In this document: positions 24,392 through 38,700 of the stretch, one piece after another | Layout: each line of letters starts with the position of its first letter | Numbering within the stretch: the first letter of the stretch is position 1 | Assembly: GCA_958496175.1 (NCBI GenBank) | Contig: OY292280.1 | Span: 21,266,001-21,330,000, forward strand | Reading direction: 5' to 3' | DNA from: Sisyra terminalis | Lineage: Eukaryota; Arthropoda; Insecta; Neuroptera; Sisyridae | Length of the DNA: 64,000 nucleotides | The notes under the pieces: model-generated | The model's database searches: none | Seen by the model: only the letters and a program-made list of their open reading frames with translations | Told to the model about the DNA's origin: nothing | Made by a program: the position numbers and the translations under genes

Positions 24392-24573
24392 CTGTAAAAA
24401 TATATTTAATTAATAATTAAACAATCTATACTTTCTAGGGACATTATCTTGAATACTGGGGAACATATGGCGCAGCCCATTTACATAATTTCCATAATGA
24501 AACAATGGTAGCTAAACTTCTGCATTTATTAACAAAGTAGCAAGATTGCTTTTTCTGATAAGGGCTGTTTTTT

Positions 24574-24689
24574 CAAAGTTTCAAAAAGGACAATTTTCAA
24601 GTACATAAAAAGGATATAAGAGATGGTTTTCTTTCGTAGAAAATTGCTGCCATTTAAAACTGAATCATTCTTAACTGTATTGCCAAAAT
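24574..24689 (+). repeat. Relic satellite segment inside unit B
   Basis: Diverged third of a monomer, sequence as in A. Confidence 0.85.
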
Positions 24690-24728
24690 CAGCTCTCCAT
24701 GAGGAGGACTTTCAATTACAACCATGGT

Positions 24729-24882
24729 TTAAGTCGCTATTATGCCTAATTCGGTGATCAAAACCTGATCTTTTATTATCTTCCTGTTTATCCCGTGGAT
24801 TGATATATTCTTCTGATATTCACAATACTTAAGCTGCACTCCCAGTGGCTTACATTTACAGATGATTTGATTAGATTCTTCT
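24729..24882 (-). pseudogene. Exon-like open frame, truncated (unit B)
   Basis: Same 50-codon piece beginning EESNQIICKC and the same premature TAA as in A, so the stop predates the A/B duplication. Confidence 0.35.
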
Positions 24883-25648
24883 CTGAATGAATTATTATTA
24901 AATATATTTTAAAAATACATTTTTGTCGTTCATTAGTTAGTTAAACGTTGGAAAATATCTACAAAAGTAACAGAAAGTACATATAACCTCATATAAACAT
25001 TGCGCCCATACCGACAATTTTACAATAAATATTACCTGTTTCACATTTATTTATTCGATTTTGATTTTATGAAGTTAAAATGTAACATTGGCCATCAGAT
25101 CAAACAACCATAACATTAAATATTAAATTTATTTGGATAAACTAAAGTCAATTATGAACTAATAACTTTCAAAAATTAGCTGTCGCATTGACATGTATCG
25201 TATCTCCACCTATGCTAGAACGTGTGAACTCTTGACATGTATGTCAATTGAACCACCTTAAGTTTTTAGTGCCACCTGTGAGTCAGGTGGATGTACTCAT
25301 AGCTTCCAACAAAATACGAATCGCATTTTGGCGTTGTCTTAATTCAAAATTCTAAACAATTCGAATTTTCAATACATAAGAAAAGTTAGAAATAATCAAT
25401 AAATTTAAAAATTAATTATAATTACTTACTGCTTTTGATTTTTCACACATAAGAGATGAAATTGAGTAGGAAATTGAATATGAAATAAAGGCATGCCAAT
25501 CGAAAACTTAAGTTCATCCGTACATGCTGGGCAAATTTTTCCGAAAACCAAGCTCGTTTAAGGGATGACCGCGGCAATTTGGTGACGTTATGGCATTATT
25601 TCTAGACTTTAAAAAATATAAATAAATTATAAAAAAAAAAATATGACA

Positions 25649-25716
25649 TTTTCAAGGTTCGAACCCGGAGATTGTTGCTTTAGATTCTCTCAACATATCC
25701 ACTCGGCTACAACTGC
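25649..25716 (-). pseudogene. tRNA-derived module II (unit B)
   Basis: GGTTCGAACC at 25656-25665 and TAGCCGAGTGG 44 nt upstream on the minus strand. Confidence 0.75.
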
Positions 25717-26427
25717 ACGTGTTTGCATTAAATAAAAACTTTTATATAAATATTTCTCAGATCACAAAATTCAATTTTCTTTCGGGATCGAAATATTTGA
25801 AATTTTCCAAAACAAATTGAAACCATAGCTGCTCCATAATACTTCCGGAAAATGTGTCAATATACATAGTAACATTTTGATGTTTTTCCCCATTTTTTTC
25901 GATATTTAAAATTCTAAGAAACGGTAATGCATTGTTGTCGTATGAACAAATATGTACTTCTCTTCATTAAAGTAAATCAAAACCAACTATCAACTTTAAG
26001 AATTTAATTCCGCAAAAAGAAAACAAATTAAGTTTTCTCGTAAATTCCAATAAGATATTCAACTCTTTTGTTGTTGTTGTACTATATTTGTACAATAACA
26101 TAGGAAATAACATGAGAAATATCGTGAAAAATCATATAGTTTGGAAGGCAATCTGCTTACACCAATGTACAAACAAAATAAATGGTTGCATAAATGTTGC
26201 ATTTAATAACATTTCTCGGGTAATTTTAGGGCTGCTTTATGGTTTAATTTGTAATTTGTATGGGTTATTTGAAATTTTTCATAAAAATATAAGTCCATCC
26301 GTACATGCTGTGCAAATTTTTCCGAAAACAAACCACATTTAAGGGATGAAATCGACAATCAAAGTGGCAGAAGAAATCATCAAACTTCAAGTGTTTGTAA
26401 CGTCAAGGGATCAAATAAGGGATGGTT

Positions 26428-26462
26428 TTCGATCCAGATAAAGTTTCGGGTTCGTAACAATG
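26428..26462 (+). pseudogene. Decayed third tRNA-like module (unit B)
   Basis: B-box remnant GGGTTCGTAAC at 26448-26458, as in A. Confidence 0.5.
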
Positions 26463-29400
26463 TATTAAACGATAATATAACAATCTATTTCAAATTCGAG
26501 AAAAGAAAATTTTTCACCAAAATAAACCGTGGGTTAACCATCGTTAATTTTTCACGAAAATCGTAAACTTTATAAATAAATTATTAAACAATGTCCTTAC
26601 GTGAGGAGTGGAGTGAAAATTTTTTTATCCTGAGTGCAAAAGGACAACCGCAATATCGTTTCAAACTTTCAAAAAGGACAATTTTCTAATGCATAAAAAG
26701 GACATAAGGGATGTTTTCCTTCACTAAAATAAAGTTGAATATTATAAACTAAACCATTCTTAACCACTATGCAAAAAATAAAAAGCATTTGATACGTATA
26801 TCTTTGGAAAATTGAAACAGGAAATTAAATTGTTGAAAGTCTATGCGAAAAAATTCGACGGATATTGGGTCATTTAAAGAAGGTGACTTTTCATTATGAG
26901 GTCTAGTTTTCTCAACGGATTTTTAATTAAGGCTATCTAGTGAAATATAATAGGAAAACAATTTTGTCCTGTGTGCCAAAAGACACCCGCAATATCGTTT
27001 CAAACTTTCAAAAAGGACAATTTTCTAATGCATAAAAAGGACATAAGGGATGTTTTCCTCTCTAAATTAAAGTTGAATATTTTAAACTAAACCATTCTTA
27101 ACCACTATGCAAAAAATAAAAAGCATTTGTTACGTATATCTTTGGAAAATTGAAACAGGAAATTAAATTGTTGAAAGTCTATGCGAAAAAATTCGACTGA
27201 TATTGGGTCATTTAAAGAAGGTGACTTTTCATTATGAGGTCTAGTTTTCTCAACGGATTTTGAATTAAGGCTATCTAGTGAAATATAATAGGAAAACAAT
27301 TTTGTCCTGTGTGCCAAAAGACACCCGCAATATCGTTTCAAACTTTCAAAAAGGACAATTTTCTAATGCATAAAAAGGACATAAGGGATGTTTTCCTCAC
27401 TAAATTAAAGTTGAATATTATAAACTAAACCATTCTTAACCACTATGCAAAAAATAAAAAGCATTTGTTACGTATATCTTTGGAAAATTGAAACTGGAAA
27501 TTAAATTGTTGAAAGTCTATGCGAAAAAATTCGACTGATATTGGGTCATTTAAAGAAGGTGACTTTTCATTATGAGGTCTAGTTTTCTCAACGGATTTTG
27601 AATTAAGGCTATCAAGTGAAATATAATAGGAAAACAATTTTGTCCTGTGTGCCAAAAGACACCCGCAATATCGTTTCAAACTTTCAAAAAGGACAATTTT
27701 CTAATGCATAAAAAGGACATAAGGGATGTTTTCCTCTCTAAATTAAAGTTGAATATTTTAAACTAAACCATTCTTAACCACTATGCAAAAAATAAAAAGC
27801 ATTTGTTACGTATATCTTTGGAAAATTGAAACAGGAAATTAAATTGTTGAAAGTCTATGCGAAAAAATTCGACTGATATTGGGTCATTTAAAGAAGGTGA
27901 CTTTTCATTATGAGGTCTAGTTTTCTCAACGGATTTTGAATTAAGGCTATCAAGTGAATTATAATAGGAATTCAATTTTGTCCTGTATGCCAAAAGACAC
28001 CCGCAATATCGTTTCAAACTTTCAAAAAGGACAAATTTCTACTGCATAAAAAGGACATAAGGGATGTTTTCCTCTCTAAATAAAAGTTGAATAATATAAA
28101 CTAAACCAATCTTAACCACTATGCAAAAAATAAAAAGCATTTGTTACGTATATCTTTGGAAAATTGAAACTGGAAATTAAATTTTTGAAAGTCTATGCGA
28201 AAAAATTTGACTGATATTGGGTCATTACAAGAAGGTGACTTTTCATTATGAGGTCTAGTTTTCTCAACGGATTCAGAATTAAGGCTATCAAGTGAAATAT
28301 AATAGGAAATCAATTTTGTCCTGTGTGCCAAAAGACACCCGCAATATCGTTTCTTACTTTCAAAAAGGACAATTTTCTAATGCATAAAAAGGACATAAGG
28401 GATGTTTTCCTCACTAAATTAAAGTTGAATATTATAAACTAAACCATTCTCAACCACTATGCAAAAAATAAATAGCATTTGTTACGGATATCTTTGGAAA
28501 TTTGAAACTGGAAATTAAATTGTTGAAAGTCTATGCGAAAAAATTCGTCTGATATTGGGTCATTTAAAGAAGGTGTCTTTTCATTATGAGGTCTAGTTTT
28601 CTCAACGGATTTTGAATTAAGGCTATCAAGTGAAATATAATAGGAAAAAAAATTTGTCCTGTGTGCCAAAAGACACCCGCAATATCGTTTCACACATTCA
28701 AAAAGGACAACTTTCTAATGCATAAAAAGGACATAAGGGATGTTTTCCTTCACTAAATTAAAGTAGAATATTATAAACTAAACCATTCTTAACCACTATG
28801 CAAAAAATAAAAAGCATTTGTTACGTATATCTTTGGAAAATTTAAATTGGAAATTAAATTTTTGAAAGTCTATGCGAAAAAATTCGACCGATATTGGGTC
28901 ATTTAAAGAAGGTGACTTTTCATTATGAGGTCTAGTTTTCTCAACGGATTTTGAATTAAGGCTATCAAGTGAAATATAATGTGAAAAAATATTTGTCCTG
29001 TGTGCCAAAAGACACCCGCAATATCGTTTCAAACTTTCAAAAAGGACAATTTTCTAATGCATAAAAAGGACATAAGGGATGATTTCCTTCACTAAATTAA
29101 AGTAGAATATTATAAACTAAACCATTCTTAACCACTAAGCAAAAAATAAAAAGCATTTGTTACGTATATCTTTGGAAAATTGAAACTGGAAATTAAATTG
29201 TTGAAAGTCTATGCGAAAAAATTCGACCGATATTGGGTCATTTAAAGAAGGTGACTTTTCATTACGAGGTCTAGTTTTCTCAACGGATTTTGAATTAAGG
29301 CTATCAAGTGAAATATAATGTGAAAAAATATTTGTCCTGTGTGCCAAAAGACACCCGCAATATCGTTTCAAACATTCAAATAGGACAATTTTCTAATGCA

Positions 29401-31787
29401 TAAAAAGGACATAAGGGATGATTTCCTTCACTAAATTAAAGTAGAATATTATAAACTAAACCATTCTTAACCACTATGCAAAAAATATAAAGCATTTGTT
29501 ACGTATATCTTTGGAAAATTGAAACTGGAAATTAAATTGTTGAAAGTCTATGCGAAAAAATTCGACCGATATTGGGTCATTTAAAGAAGGTGACTTTTCA
29601 TTATGAGGTCTAGTTTTCTCAACGGATTTTGAATTAAGGCTATCAAGTGAAATATAATGTGAAAAAATATTTGTCCTGTGTGCCAAAAGACACCCGCAAT
29701 ATCGTTTCAAACTTTCAAAAAGGACAATTTTCAAATGCATAAAAAGGACATAAGGGATGATTTCCTTCACTAAATTAAAGTAGAATATTATAAACTAAAC
29801 CATTCTTAACCACTATGCAAAAAATATAAAGCATTGTTACGTATATCTTTGGAAAATTGAAACTGGAAATTAAATTGATGAAAGTCTATGCGAAAAAATT
29901 CGACTGATATTGGGTCATTTAAAGAAGGTGACTTTTCATTATGAGGTCTAGTTTTCTCAACGGATTCTGAATTAAGGCTATCAAGTGAAATATAATAGGA
30001 AATCAATTTTGTCCTGTGTGCCAAAAGACACCCGCAATATCGTTTCAAACTTTCAAAAAGGACAATTTTCTAATGCATAAAAAGGACATAAGGGATGTTT
30101 TCCTTCACTAAATTAAAGTAGAATATTATAAACTAAACCATTCTTAACCACTATGCAAAAAATAAAAAGCATTTGTTACGTATATCTTTGGAAAATTGAA
30201 ATTGGAAATTAAATTTTTGAAAGTCTATGCGAAAAAATTCGACTGATATTGGGTCATTTAAAGAAGGTGACTTTTCATTATGAGGTCTAGTTTTCTCAAC
30301 GGATTCTGAATTAAGGCTATCAAGTGAAATATAATAGGAAATCAATTTTGTCCTGTGTGCCAAAAGACACCCGCAATATCGTTTCAAACTTTCAAAAAGG
30401 ACAATTTTCTAATGCATAAAAAGGACATAAGGGATGTTTTCCTCACTAAATTAAAGTTGAATATTATAAACTAAACCATTCTTAACCACTATGCAAAAAA
30501 TAAAAAGCATTTGTTACGTATATCTTTGGAAAATTGAAACTGGAAATTAAATTGTTGAATGTCTAAGCGAAAAAATTCGACTGATATTGGGTCTCTTAAA
30601 GAAGGTGACTTTTCATTATGAGGTCTAGTTTTCTCAACGGATTCTGAATTAAGGCTATCAAGTGAAATATAATAGGAAAAAAATTTTGTCCTGTGTGCCA
30701 AAAGACACCCGCAATATCGTTTCATACTTTCAAAAAGGACAATTTTTTAATGCATAAAAAGGACATAAGGGATGTTTTCCTCACTAAATTAAAGTTGAAT
30801 ATTATAAACTAAACCATTCTTAACCACTATGCAAAAAATAAAAAGCATTTGTTACGTATATCTTTGGAAAATTGAAACTGGAAATTAAATTGTTGAAAGT
30901 CTATGCGAAAAAATTCGACTGATATTGGGTCATTTAAGGAAGGTGACTTTTCATTATGAGGTCTAGTTTTCTCAACGGATTTTGAATTAAGGCTATCAAG
31001 TGAAATATAATTGGAAAACAATTTTGTCCAGTGTGCCAAAAGACACCCGCAATATCGTTTCAAACTTTCAAAAAGGACTATTTTCTAATGCATAAAAAGG
31101 ACATAAAGGATGTTTTCCTCACTAAATTAAAGTTGAATATTATAAAATAAACCATTCTTAACCCCTATGCAAAAAATAAAAAGCATTTGTTACGTATATC
31201 TTTGGAAAATTGAAACAGGAAATTAAATTGTTGAAAGTCTATGCCAAAAAATTCGACTGATTTTGGGTCACTTAAAGAAGGTGACTTTTCATTATGAGGT
31301 CTAGTTTTCTCAACGGATTCTGAATTAAGGCTATCAAGTGAAATATAATAGGAAATCAATTTTGAACTGTGTGCCAAAAGACACCCGCAATATCGTTTCA
31401 AACTTTCAAAAAGGACAATTTTCTAATGCATTAAAAGGACATAAGGGATGATTTCCTTCACTAAATTAAAGTAGAATATTATAAACTAAACCATTCTTAA
31501 CCACTATGCAAAAAATAAAAAGCATTTGTTACGTATATCTTTGGAAAATTGAAATTGGAAATAAAATTTTTGAAAGTCTATGCGAAAAAATTCGACTGAT
31601 ATTGGGTCATTTAAAGAAGGTGACTTTTCATTATGAGGTCTAGTTTTCTCAACGGATTCTGAATTAAGGCTATCAAGTGAAATATAATAGGAAATCAATT
31701 TTGTCCTGTGTGCCAAAAGACACCCGCAATATCGTTTCAAACTTTCAAAAAGGTCTATTTTCTAATGCATTAAAAGGACATAAGGGA

Positions 31788-33811
31788 TGTTTTCCTTCAC
31801 TAAAGTAAAGTTGAATATTATAAACTAAACCATTCTTAACCACTATGCAAAAAATAAAAAGCATTTGATACGTATATCTTTGGAAAATTGAAACAGGAAA
31901 TTAAATTGTTGAAAGTCTATGCGAAAAAATTCGACTGATATTGGGTCATTTAAAGAAGGTGACTTTTCATTATGAGGTCTAGTTTTCTCAACGGATTTTT
32001 AATTAAGGCTATCAAGTGAAATATAATAGGAAAACAATTTTGTCCTGTGTGCCAAAAGACACCCGCAATATCGTTTCAAACTTTCAAAAAGGACAATTTT
32101 CTAATGCATAAAAAGGACATAAGGGATGTTTTCCTCACTAAATTAAAGTTGAATATTATAAACTAAACCATTCTTAACCACTATGCAAAAAATAAAAAGC
32201 ATTTGTTACGTATATCTTTGGAAAATTGAAACTGGAAATTAAATTGTTGAAAGTCTATGCGAAAAAATTCGACTGATATTGGGTCATTTAAAGAAGGTTA
32301 CTTTTCATTATGAGGTCTAGTTTTCTCAACGGATTCTGAATTAAGGCTATCAAGTGAAATATAATAGGAAATCAATTTTGTCCTGTGTGCCAAAAGACAC
32401 CCGCAATATCGTTTCAAACTTTCAAAAAGGACAATTTTCAAATGCATAAAAAGGACATAAGGGATGTTTTCCTCACTAAATTAATGTAGAATATTATAAA
32501 CTAAACCATTCTTATCCACTATGCCAAAAATAAAAAGCATTTGTTACGTATATCTTTTGAAAATTGAAACTGGAAATTAAATTGATGAATGTCTATGCGA
32601 AAAAATTCGACTGATATTGGGTCATTTAAAGAAGGTGACTTTTCATTATGAGGTCTAGTTTTCTCAACGGATTCTGAATTAAGGCTATCAAGTGAAATAT
32701 AATAGGAAAACAATTTTGTCCTGTGTGCCAAAAGACACCCGCAATATCGTTTCAAACTTTCAAAAAGGACAATCAAATGCATAAATAGGACATAAGGGAT
32801 GTTTTCCTTCACTAAAGTAAAGTTGAATATTATAAACTAAACCATTCTTAACCACTATGCAAAAAATAAAAAGCATTTGATACGTATATCTTTGGAAAAT
32901 TGAAACAGGAAATTAAATTGTTGAAAGTCTATGCGAAAAAATTCGACTGATATTGGGTCATTTAAAGAAGGTGACTTTTCATTATGAGGTCTAGTTTTCT
33001 CAACGGATTTTTAATTAAGGCTATCAAGTGAAATATAATAGGAAAACAATTTTGTCCTGTGTGCCAAAAGACACCCGCAATATCGTTTCAAACTTTCAAA
33101 AAGGACAATTTTCTAATGCATAAAAAGGACATAAGGGATGTTTTCCTCACTAAATTAAAGTTGAATATTATAAACTAAACCATTCTTAACCACTATGCAA
33201 AAAATAAAAAGCATTTGTTACGTATATCTTTGGAAAATTGAAACTGGAAATTAAATTGTTGAAAGTCTATGCGAAAAAATTCGACTGATATTGGGTCATT
33301 TAAAGAAGGTTACTTTTCATTATGAGGTCTAGTTTTCTCAACGGATTCTGAATTAAGGCTATCAAGTGAAATATAATAGGAAATCAATTTTGTCCTGTGT
33401 GCCAAAAGACACCCGCAATATCGTTTCAAACTTTCAAAAAGGACAATTTTCAAATGCATAAAAAGGACATAAGGGATGTTTTCCTCACTAAATTAATGTA
33501 GAATATTATAAACTAAACCATTCTTATCCACTATGCCAAAAATAAAAAGCATTTGTTACGTATATCTTTTGAAAATTGAAACTGGAAATTAAATTGATGA
33601 ATGTCTATGCGAAAAAATTCGACTGATATTGGGTCATTTAAAGAAGGTGACTTTTCATTATGAGGTCTAGTTTTCTCAACGGATTCTGAATTAAGGCTAT
33701 CAAGTGAAATATAATAGGAAAACAATTTTGTCCTGTGTGCCAAAAGACACCCGCAATATCGTTTCAAACTTTCAAAAAGGACAATCAAATGCATAAATAG
33801 GACATAAGGGA
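31788..33811 (+). repeat. Duplicated 3-monomer higher-order repeat (1012 bp x 2)
   Basis: 31788-32799 and 32800-33811 agree in every private variant I checked: ACTAAAGTAAAG, TTTGATACG, AAGGTTACTTTTC, TTAATGTAGAAT, CTTATCCACTATGCCAAAAA and ATATCTTTTGAAAATTG. A third copy begins at 33812 but leaves the pattern after about 140 bp (GACCGCTATTGG). In each unit the frame starting MKENIPYVLFMHL arises only because the AATCAAATG variant removes a stop. Confidence 0.92.
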
Positions 33812-34844
33812 TGTTTTCCTTCACTAAAGTAAAGTTGAATATTATAAACTAAACCATTCTTAACCACTATGCAAAAAATAAAAAGCATTTGATACGTATA
33901 TCTTTGGAAAATTGAAACAGGAAATTAAATTGTTGAAAGTCTATGCGAAAAAATTCGACCGCTATTGGGTCATTTAAAGAAGGTGACTTTTCATTATGAG
34001 GTCTAGTTTTCTCAACGGATTTTGAATTAAGGCTATCAAGTGAAATATAATAGGAAAACAATTTTGTCCTGTGTGCCAAAAGACACCCGCAATATCGTTT
34101 CAAACTTTCAAAAAGGACAATTTTCTAATGCATAAAAAGGACATAAGGGATGATTTCCTTCACTAAATTAAAGTAGAATATTATAAACTAAACCATTCTT
34201 AACCACTATGCAAAAAATATAAAGCATTTGTTACGTATATCTTTGGAAAATTGAAACTGGAAATTAAATTGATGAAAGTCTATGCGAAAAAATTCGACTG
34301 ATATTGGGTCATTTAAAGAAGGTGACTTTTCATTATGAGGTCTAGTTTTCTCAACGGATTCTGAATTATGGCTATCAAGTGAAATATAATAGGAAATCAA
34401 TTTTGTCCTGTGTGCCAAAAGACACCCGCAATATCGTTTCAAACTTTCAAAATGGACAATTTTCTAATGCATAAAAAGGACATTAGGGATGATTTCCTTC
34501 ACTAAATTAAAGTAGAATATTATAAACTAAACCATTCTTAACCACTATGCAAAAAATATAAAGCATTTGTTACGTATATCTTTGGAAAATTGAAACTGGA
34601 AATTAAATTGATGAAAGTCTATGCGAAAAAATTCGACTGATATTGGGTCATTTAAAGAAGGTGACTTTTCATTATGAGGTCTAGTTTTCTCAACGGATTC
34701 TGAATTATGGCTATCAAGTGAAATATAATAGGAAATCAATTTTGTCCTGTGTGCCAAAAGACACCCGCAATATCGTTTCAAACTTTCAAAAAGGACAATT
34801 TTCTAATGCATAAAAAGGACATAAGGGATGTTTTCCTTCACTAA

Positions 34845-35797
34845 ATTAAAGTAGAATATTATAAACTAAACCATTCTTAACCACTATGCAAAAAATAAAA
34901 AGCATTTGTTACGTATATCATTGGAAAATTGAAATTGGAAATTAAATTGTTGAAAGTCTATGCGAAAAAATTCGACTGATATTGGGTCACTTAAAGAAGG
35001 TGACTTTTCATTATGAGGTCTAGTTTTCTCAACGGATTCTGAATTAAGGCTATCAAGTGAAATATAATAGGAAAAAAATTTTGTCCTGTGTGCCAAAAGA
35101 CACCCGCAATATCGATTCATACTTTCAAAAAGGACAATTTTTTAATGCATAAAAAGGACATAAGGGATGTTTTCCTCACTAAATTAAAGTTGAATATTAT
35201 AAACTAAACCATTCTTAACCACTATGCAAAAAATAAAAAGCATTTGTTACGTATATCTTTGGAAAATTGAAACTGGAAATTAAATTGTTGAAAGTCTATG
35301 CGAAAAAATTCGACTGATATTGGGTCATTTAAAGAAGGTGACTTTTCATTATGAGGTCTAGTTTTCTCAACGGATTTTGAATTAAGGCTATCAAGTGAAA
35401 TATAATAGGAAAACAATTCTGTCCTGTGTGCCAAAAGACACCCGCATTATCGTTTCAAACTTTCAAAAAGGACAATTTTCTAATGCATAAAAAGGACATA
35501 AAGGATGTTTTCCTCACTAAATTAAAGTTGAATATTATAAACTAAACCATTCTTAACCCCTATGCAAAAAATAAAAAGCATTTGTTACGTATATCTTTGG
35601 AAAATTGAAACAGGAAATTAAATTGTTGAAAGTCTATGCGAAAAAATTCGACTGATATTGGGTCACTTAAAGAAGGTGACTTTTCATTATGAGTTCTAGT
35701 TTTCTCAACGGATTTTGAATTAAGGCTATCAAGTGAAATATAATAGGAAAAAAATTTTGTCCTGTGTGCCAAAAGACACCCGCAATATCGTTTCAAA
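34845..35797 (+). repeat. Segment shared with array 1 (541-1493), shift 34304
   Basis: Private variants recur in order in both places: TATATCATTGGAAAATTGAAATT, then ATCGATTCATAC, then CAATTCTGTCC, then ACATAAAGGATG, then CCCCTATGC and TGAGTTCTAG. This marks a long-range duplication within the satellite domain, spanning two interspersed units. Confidence 0.8.
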
Positions 35798-38700
35798 CTT
35801 TCAAAAAGGACAATTTTCTAATGCATTAAAAGGACATAAGGGATGATTTCCTTCACTAAATTAAAGTAGAATATTATAAACTAATCCATTCTTAACCACT
35901 ATGCAAAAAATAAAAAGCATTTGTTACGTATATCTTTGGAAAATTGATACTGGAAATTAAATTTTTGAAAGTCTATGCGAAAAAATTCGACTGATATTGG
36001 GTCATTTAAAGAAGGTGACTTTTCATTATGAGGTCTAGTTTTCTCAACGGATTCTGAATTAAGGCTATCAAGTGAAATATAATAGGAAAACAATTTTGTC
36101 CTGTGTGCCAAAAGACACCCGCAATATCGTTTCAAACTTTCAAAAAGGACAATTTTCTAATGCATTAAAAGGACATAAGGGATGATTTCCTTCACTAAAT
36201 TAAAGTAGAATATTATAAACTAAACCATTCTTAACCACTATGCAAAAAATAATAAGCATTTGTTACGTATATCTTTGGAAAATTGAAATTGGAAATTAAA
36301 TTTTTGAAAGTCTATGCGAAAAAATTCGACTGATATTGGGTCATTTAAAGAAGGTGACTTTTCATTATGAGGTCTAGTTTTCTCAACGGATTCTGAATTA
36401 AGGCTATCAAGTGAAATATAATAGGAAATCAATTTTGTCCTGTGTGCCAAAAGACACCCGCAATATCGTTTCAAACTTTCAAAAAGGACAATTTTCTAAT
36501 GCATAAAAAGGACATAAAGGATGTTTTCCTCACTAAATTAAAGTTGAATATTATAAACTAAACCATTCTTAACCCCTATGCAAAAAATAAAAAGCATTTG
36601 TTACGTATATCTTTGGAAAATTGAAACAGGAAATTAAATTGTTGAAAGTCTATGCGAAAAAATTCGACTGATATTGGGTCACTTAAAGAAGGTGACTATT
36701 CATTATGAGTTCTAGTTTTCTCAACGGATTTTGAATTAAGGCTATCAAGTGAAATATAATAGGAAAAAAATTTTGTCCTGTGTGCCAAAAGACACCCGCA
36801 ATATCGTTTCAAACTTTCAAAAAGGACAATTTTCTAATGCATAAAAAGGACATAAGGGATGTTTTCCTCACTAAATTAAAGTTGAATATTATAAACTAAA
36901 CCATTCTTAACCACTATGCAAAAAATAAAAAGCATTTGTTACGTATATCTTTGGAAAATTGATACTGGAAATTAAATTTTTGAAAGTCTATGCGAAAAAA
37001 TTCGACTGATATTGGGTCATTTAAAGAAGGTGACTTTTCATTATGAGGTCTAGTTTTCTCAACGGATTCTGAATTAAGGCTATCAAGTGAAATATAATAG
37101 GAAATCAATTTTGTCCTGTGTGCCAAAAGACGCCCGCAATATCGTTTCAAACTTTCATAAAGGACAATTTTCTAGTGCATAAAAAGGACATAAGGGATGT
37201 TTTCCTCACTAAATTAAAGTTGAATATTATAAAATAAACCATTCTTAACCACTATGCAAAAATAAAAAGCATTTGTTACGTATATCTTTGGAAAATTGAA
37301 ACTGGAAATTAAATTGTTGAAATTCTATGCGAAAAAATTCGACTGATATTGGGTCATTTAAAGAAGGTGGCTTTTCATTATGAGGTCTAGTTTTCTCAAC
37401 GGATTCTGAATTAAGGCTATCAACTGAAATATAATAGGAAATCAATTTTGTCCTGTGTGCCAAAAGACACCCGCAATATCGTTTCAAACTTTCAAAAAGG
37501 GCAATTTTCTAATGCATTAAAAGGACATAAGGGATGTTTTCCTTCACTAAATTAAAGTTGAATATTATAAACTAAACCATTCTTAACCACTATGCAAAAA
37601 ATAAAAAGCATTTGATACGTATATCTTTGGAAAATTGAAACAGGAAATTAAATTGTTGAAAGTCTATGCGAAAAAATTCGACTGATATTGGGTCATTTAA
37701 AGAAGGTGACTTTTCATTATGAGGTCTAGTTTTCTCAACGGATTTTTAATAAAGGCTATCAAGTGAAATATAATAGGAAAACAATTTTGTCCTGTGTGCC
37801 AAAAGACACCCGCAATATCGTTTCAAACTTTCAAAAAGGACAATTTTCTAATGCATAAAAAGGACATAAGGGATGTTTTCCTCACTAAATTAAAGTTGAA
37901 TATTATAAACTAAACCATTCTTAACCACTATGCAAAAAATAAAAAGCATTTGTTACGTATATCTTGGGAAAATTGAAACTGGAAATTAAATTGTTGAAAG
38001 TCTATGCGAAAAAATTCGACTGATATTGGGTCATTTAAAGAAGGTGACTTTTCATTATGAGGTCTAGTTTTCTCAACGGATTCTGAATAAAGGCTATCAA
38101 GTGAAATATAATAGGAAATCAATTTTGTCCTGTGTGCCAAAAGACACCCGCAATATCGTTTCAAACTTTCAAAAAGGACAATTTTCTAATGCATAAAAAG
38201 GACATAAGGGATGTTTTCCTCACTAAATTAAAGTTGAATATTATAAACTAAACCATTCTTAACCACTATGCAAAAAATAAAAAGCATTTGTTACGTATAT
38301 CTTTTGAAAATTGAAACTGGAAATTAAATTGATGAAAGTCTATGCGAAAAAATTCGACCGATATTAGGTCATTTAAAGAAGGTGACTTTTCATTATGAGG
38401 TCTAGTTTTCTCAACGGATTTTGAATTATGGCTATCAAGTGAAATATAATAGGAAATCAATTTTGTCCTGTGTGCCAAAAGACACCCGCAATATCGTTTC
38501 AAACTTTCAAAAAGGACAATTTTCTAATGCATAAAAAGGACATAAGGGATGTTTTCCTTCACTAAATTAAAGTAGAATATTATAAACTAAACCATTCTTA
38601 ACCACTATGCAAAAAATAAAAAGCATTTGTTACGTATATCTTTGGAAAATTGAAACTGGAAATTAAATTGATGAAAGTCTATGCGAAAAAATTCGACTGA

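Larger units (their letters stand above)
22327..26645 (+). repeat. Interspersed 4.3-kb unit, copy B
   Basis: This copy is nearly identical to A at a constant shift of 10556. I spotted only about ten differences in 4.3 kb, for example AGATCC for AGGTCC at the left edge, TTCGGAAATG for TTTGGAAATG near 24172, TTCTCTTCATT near 25958 and AATAACATGAG near 26105. A and B are thus the most recently separated pair in the window. Left and right junctions are the same as in A. Confidence 0.9.
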
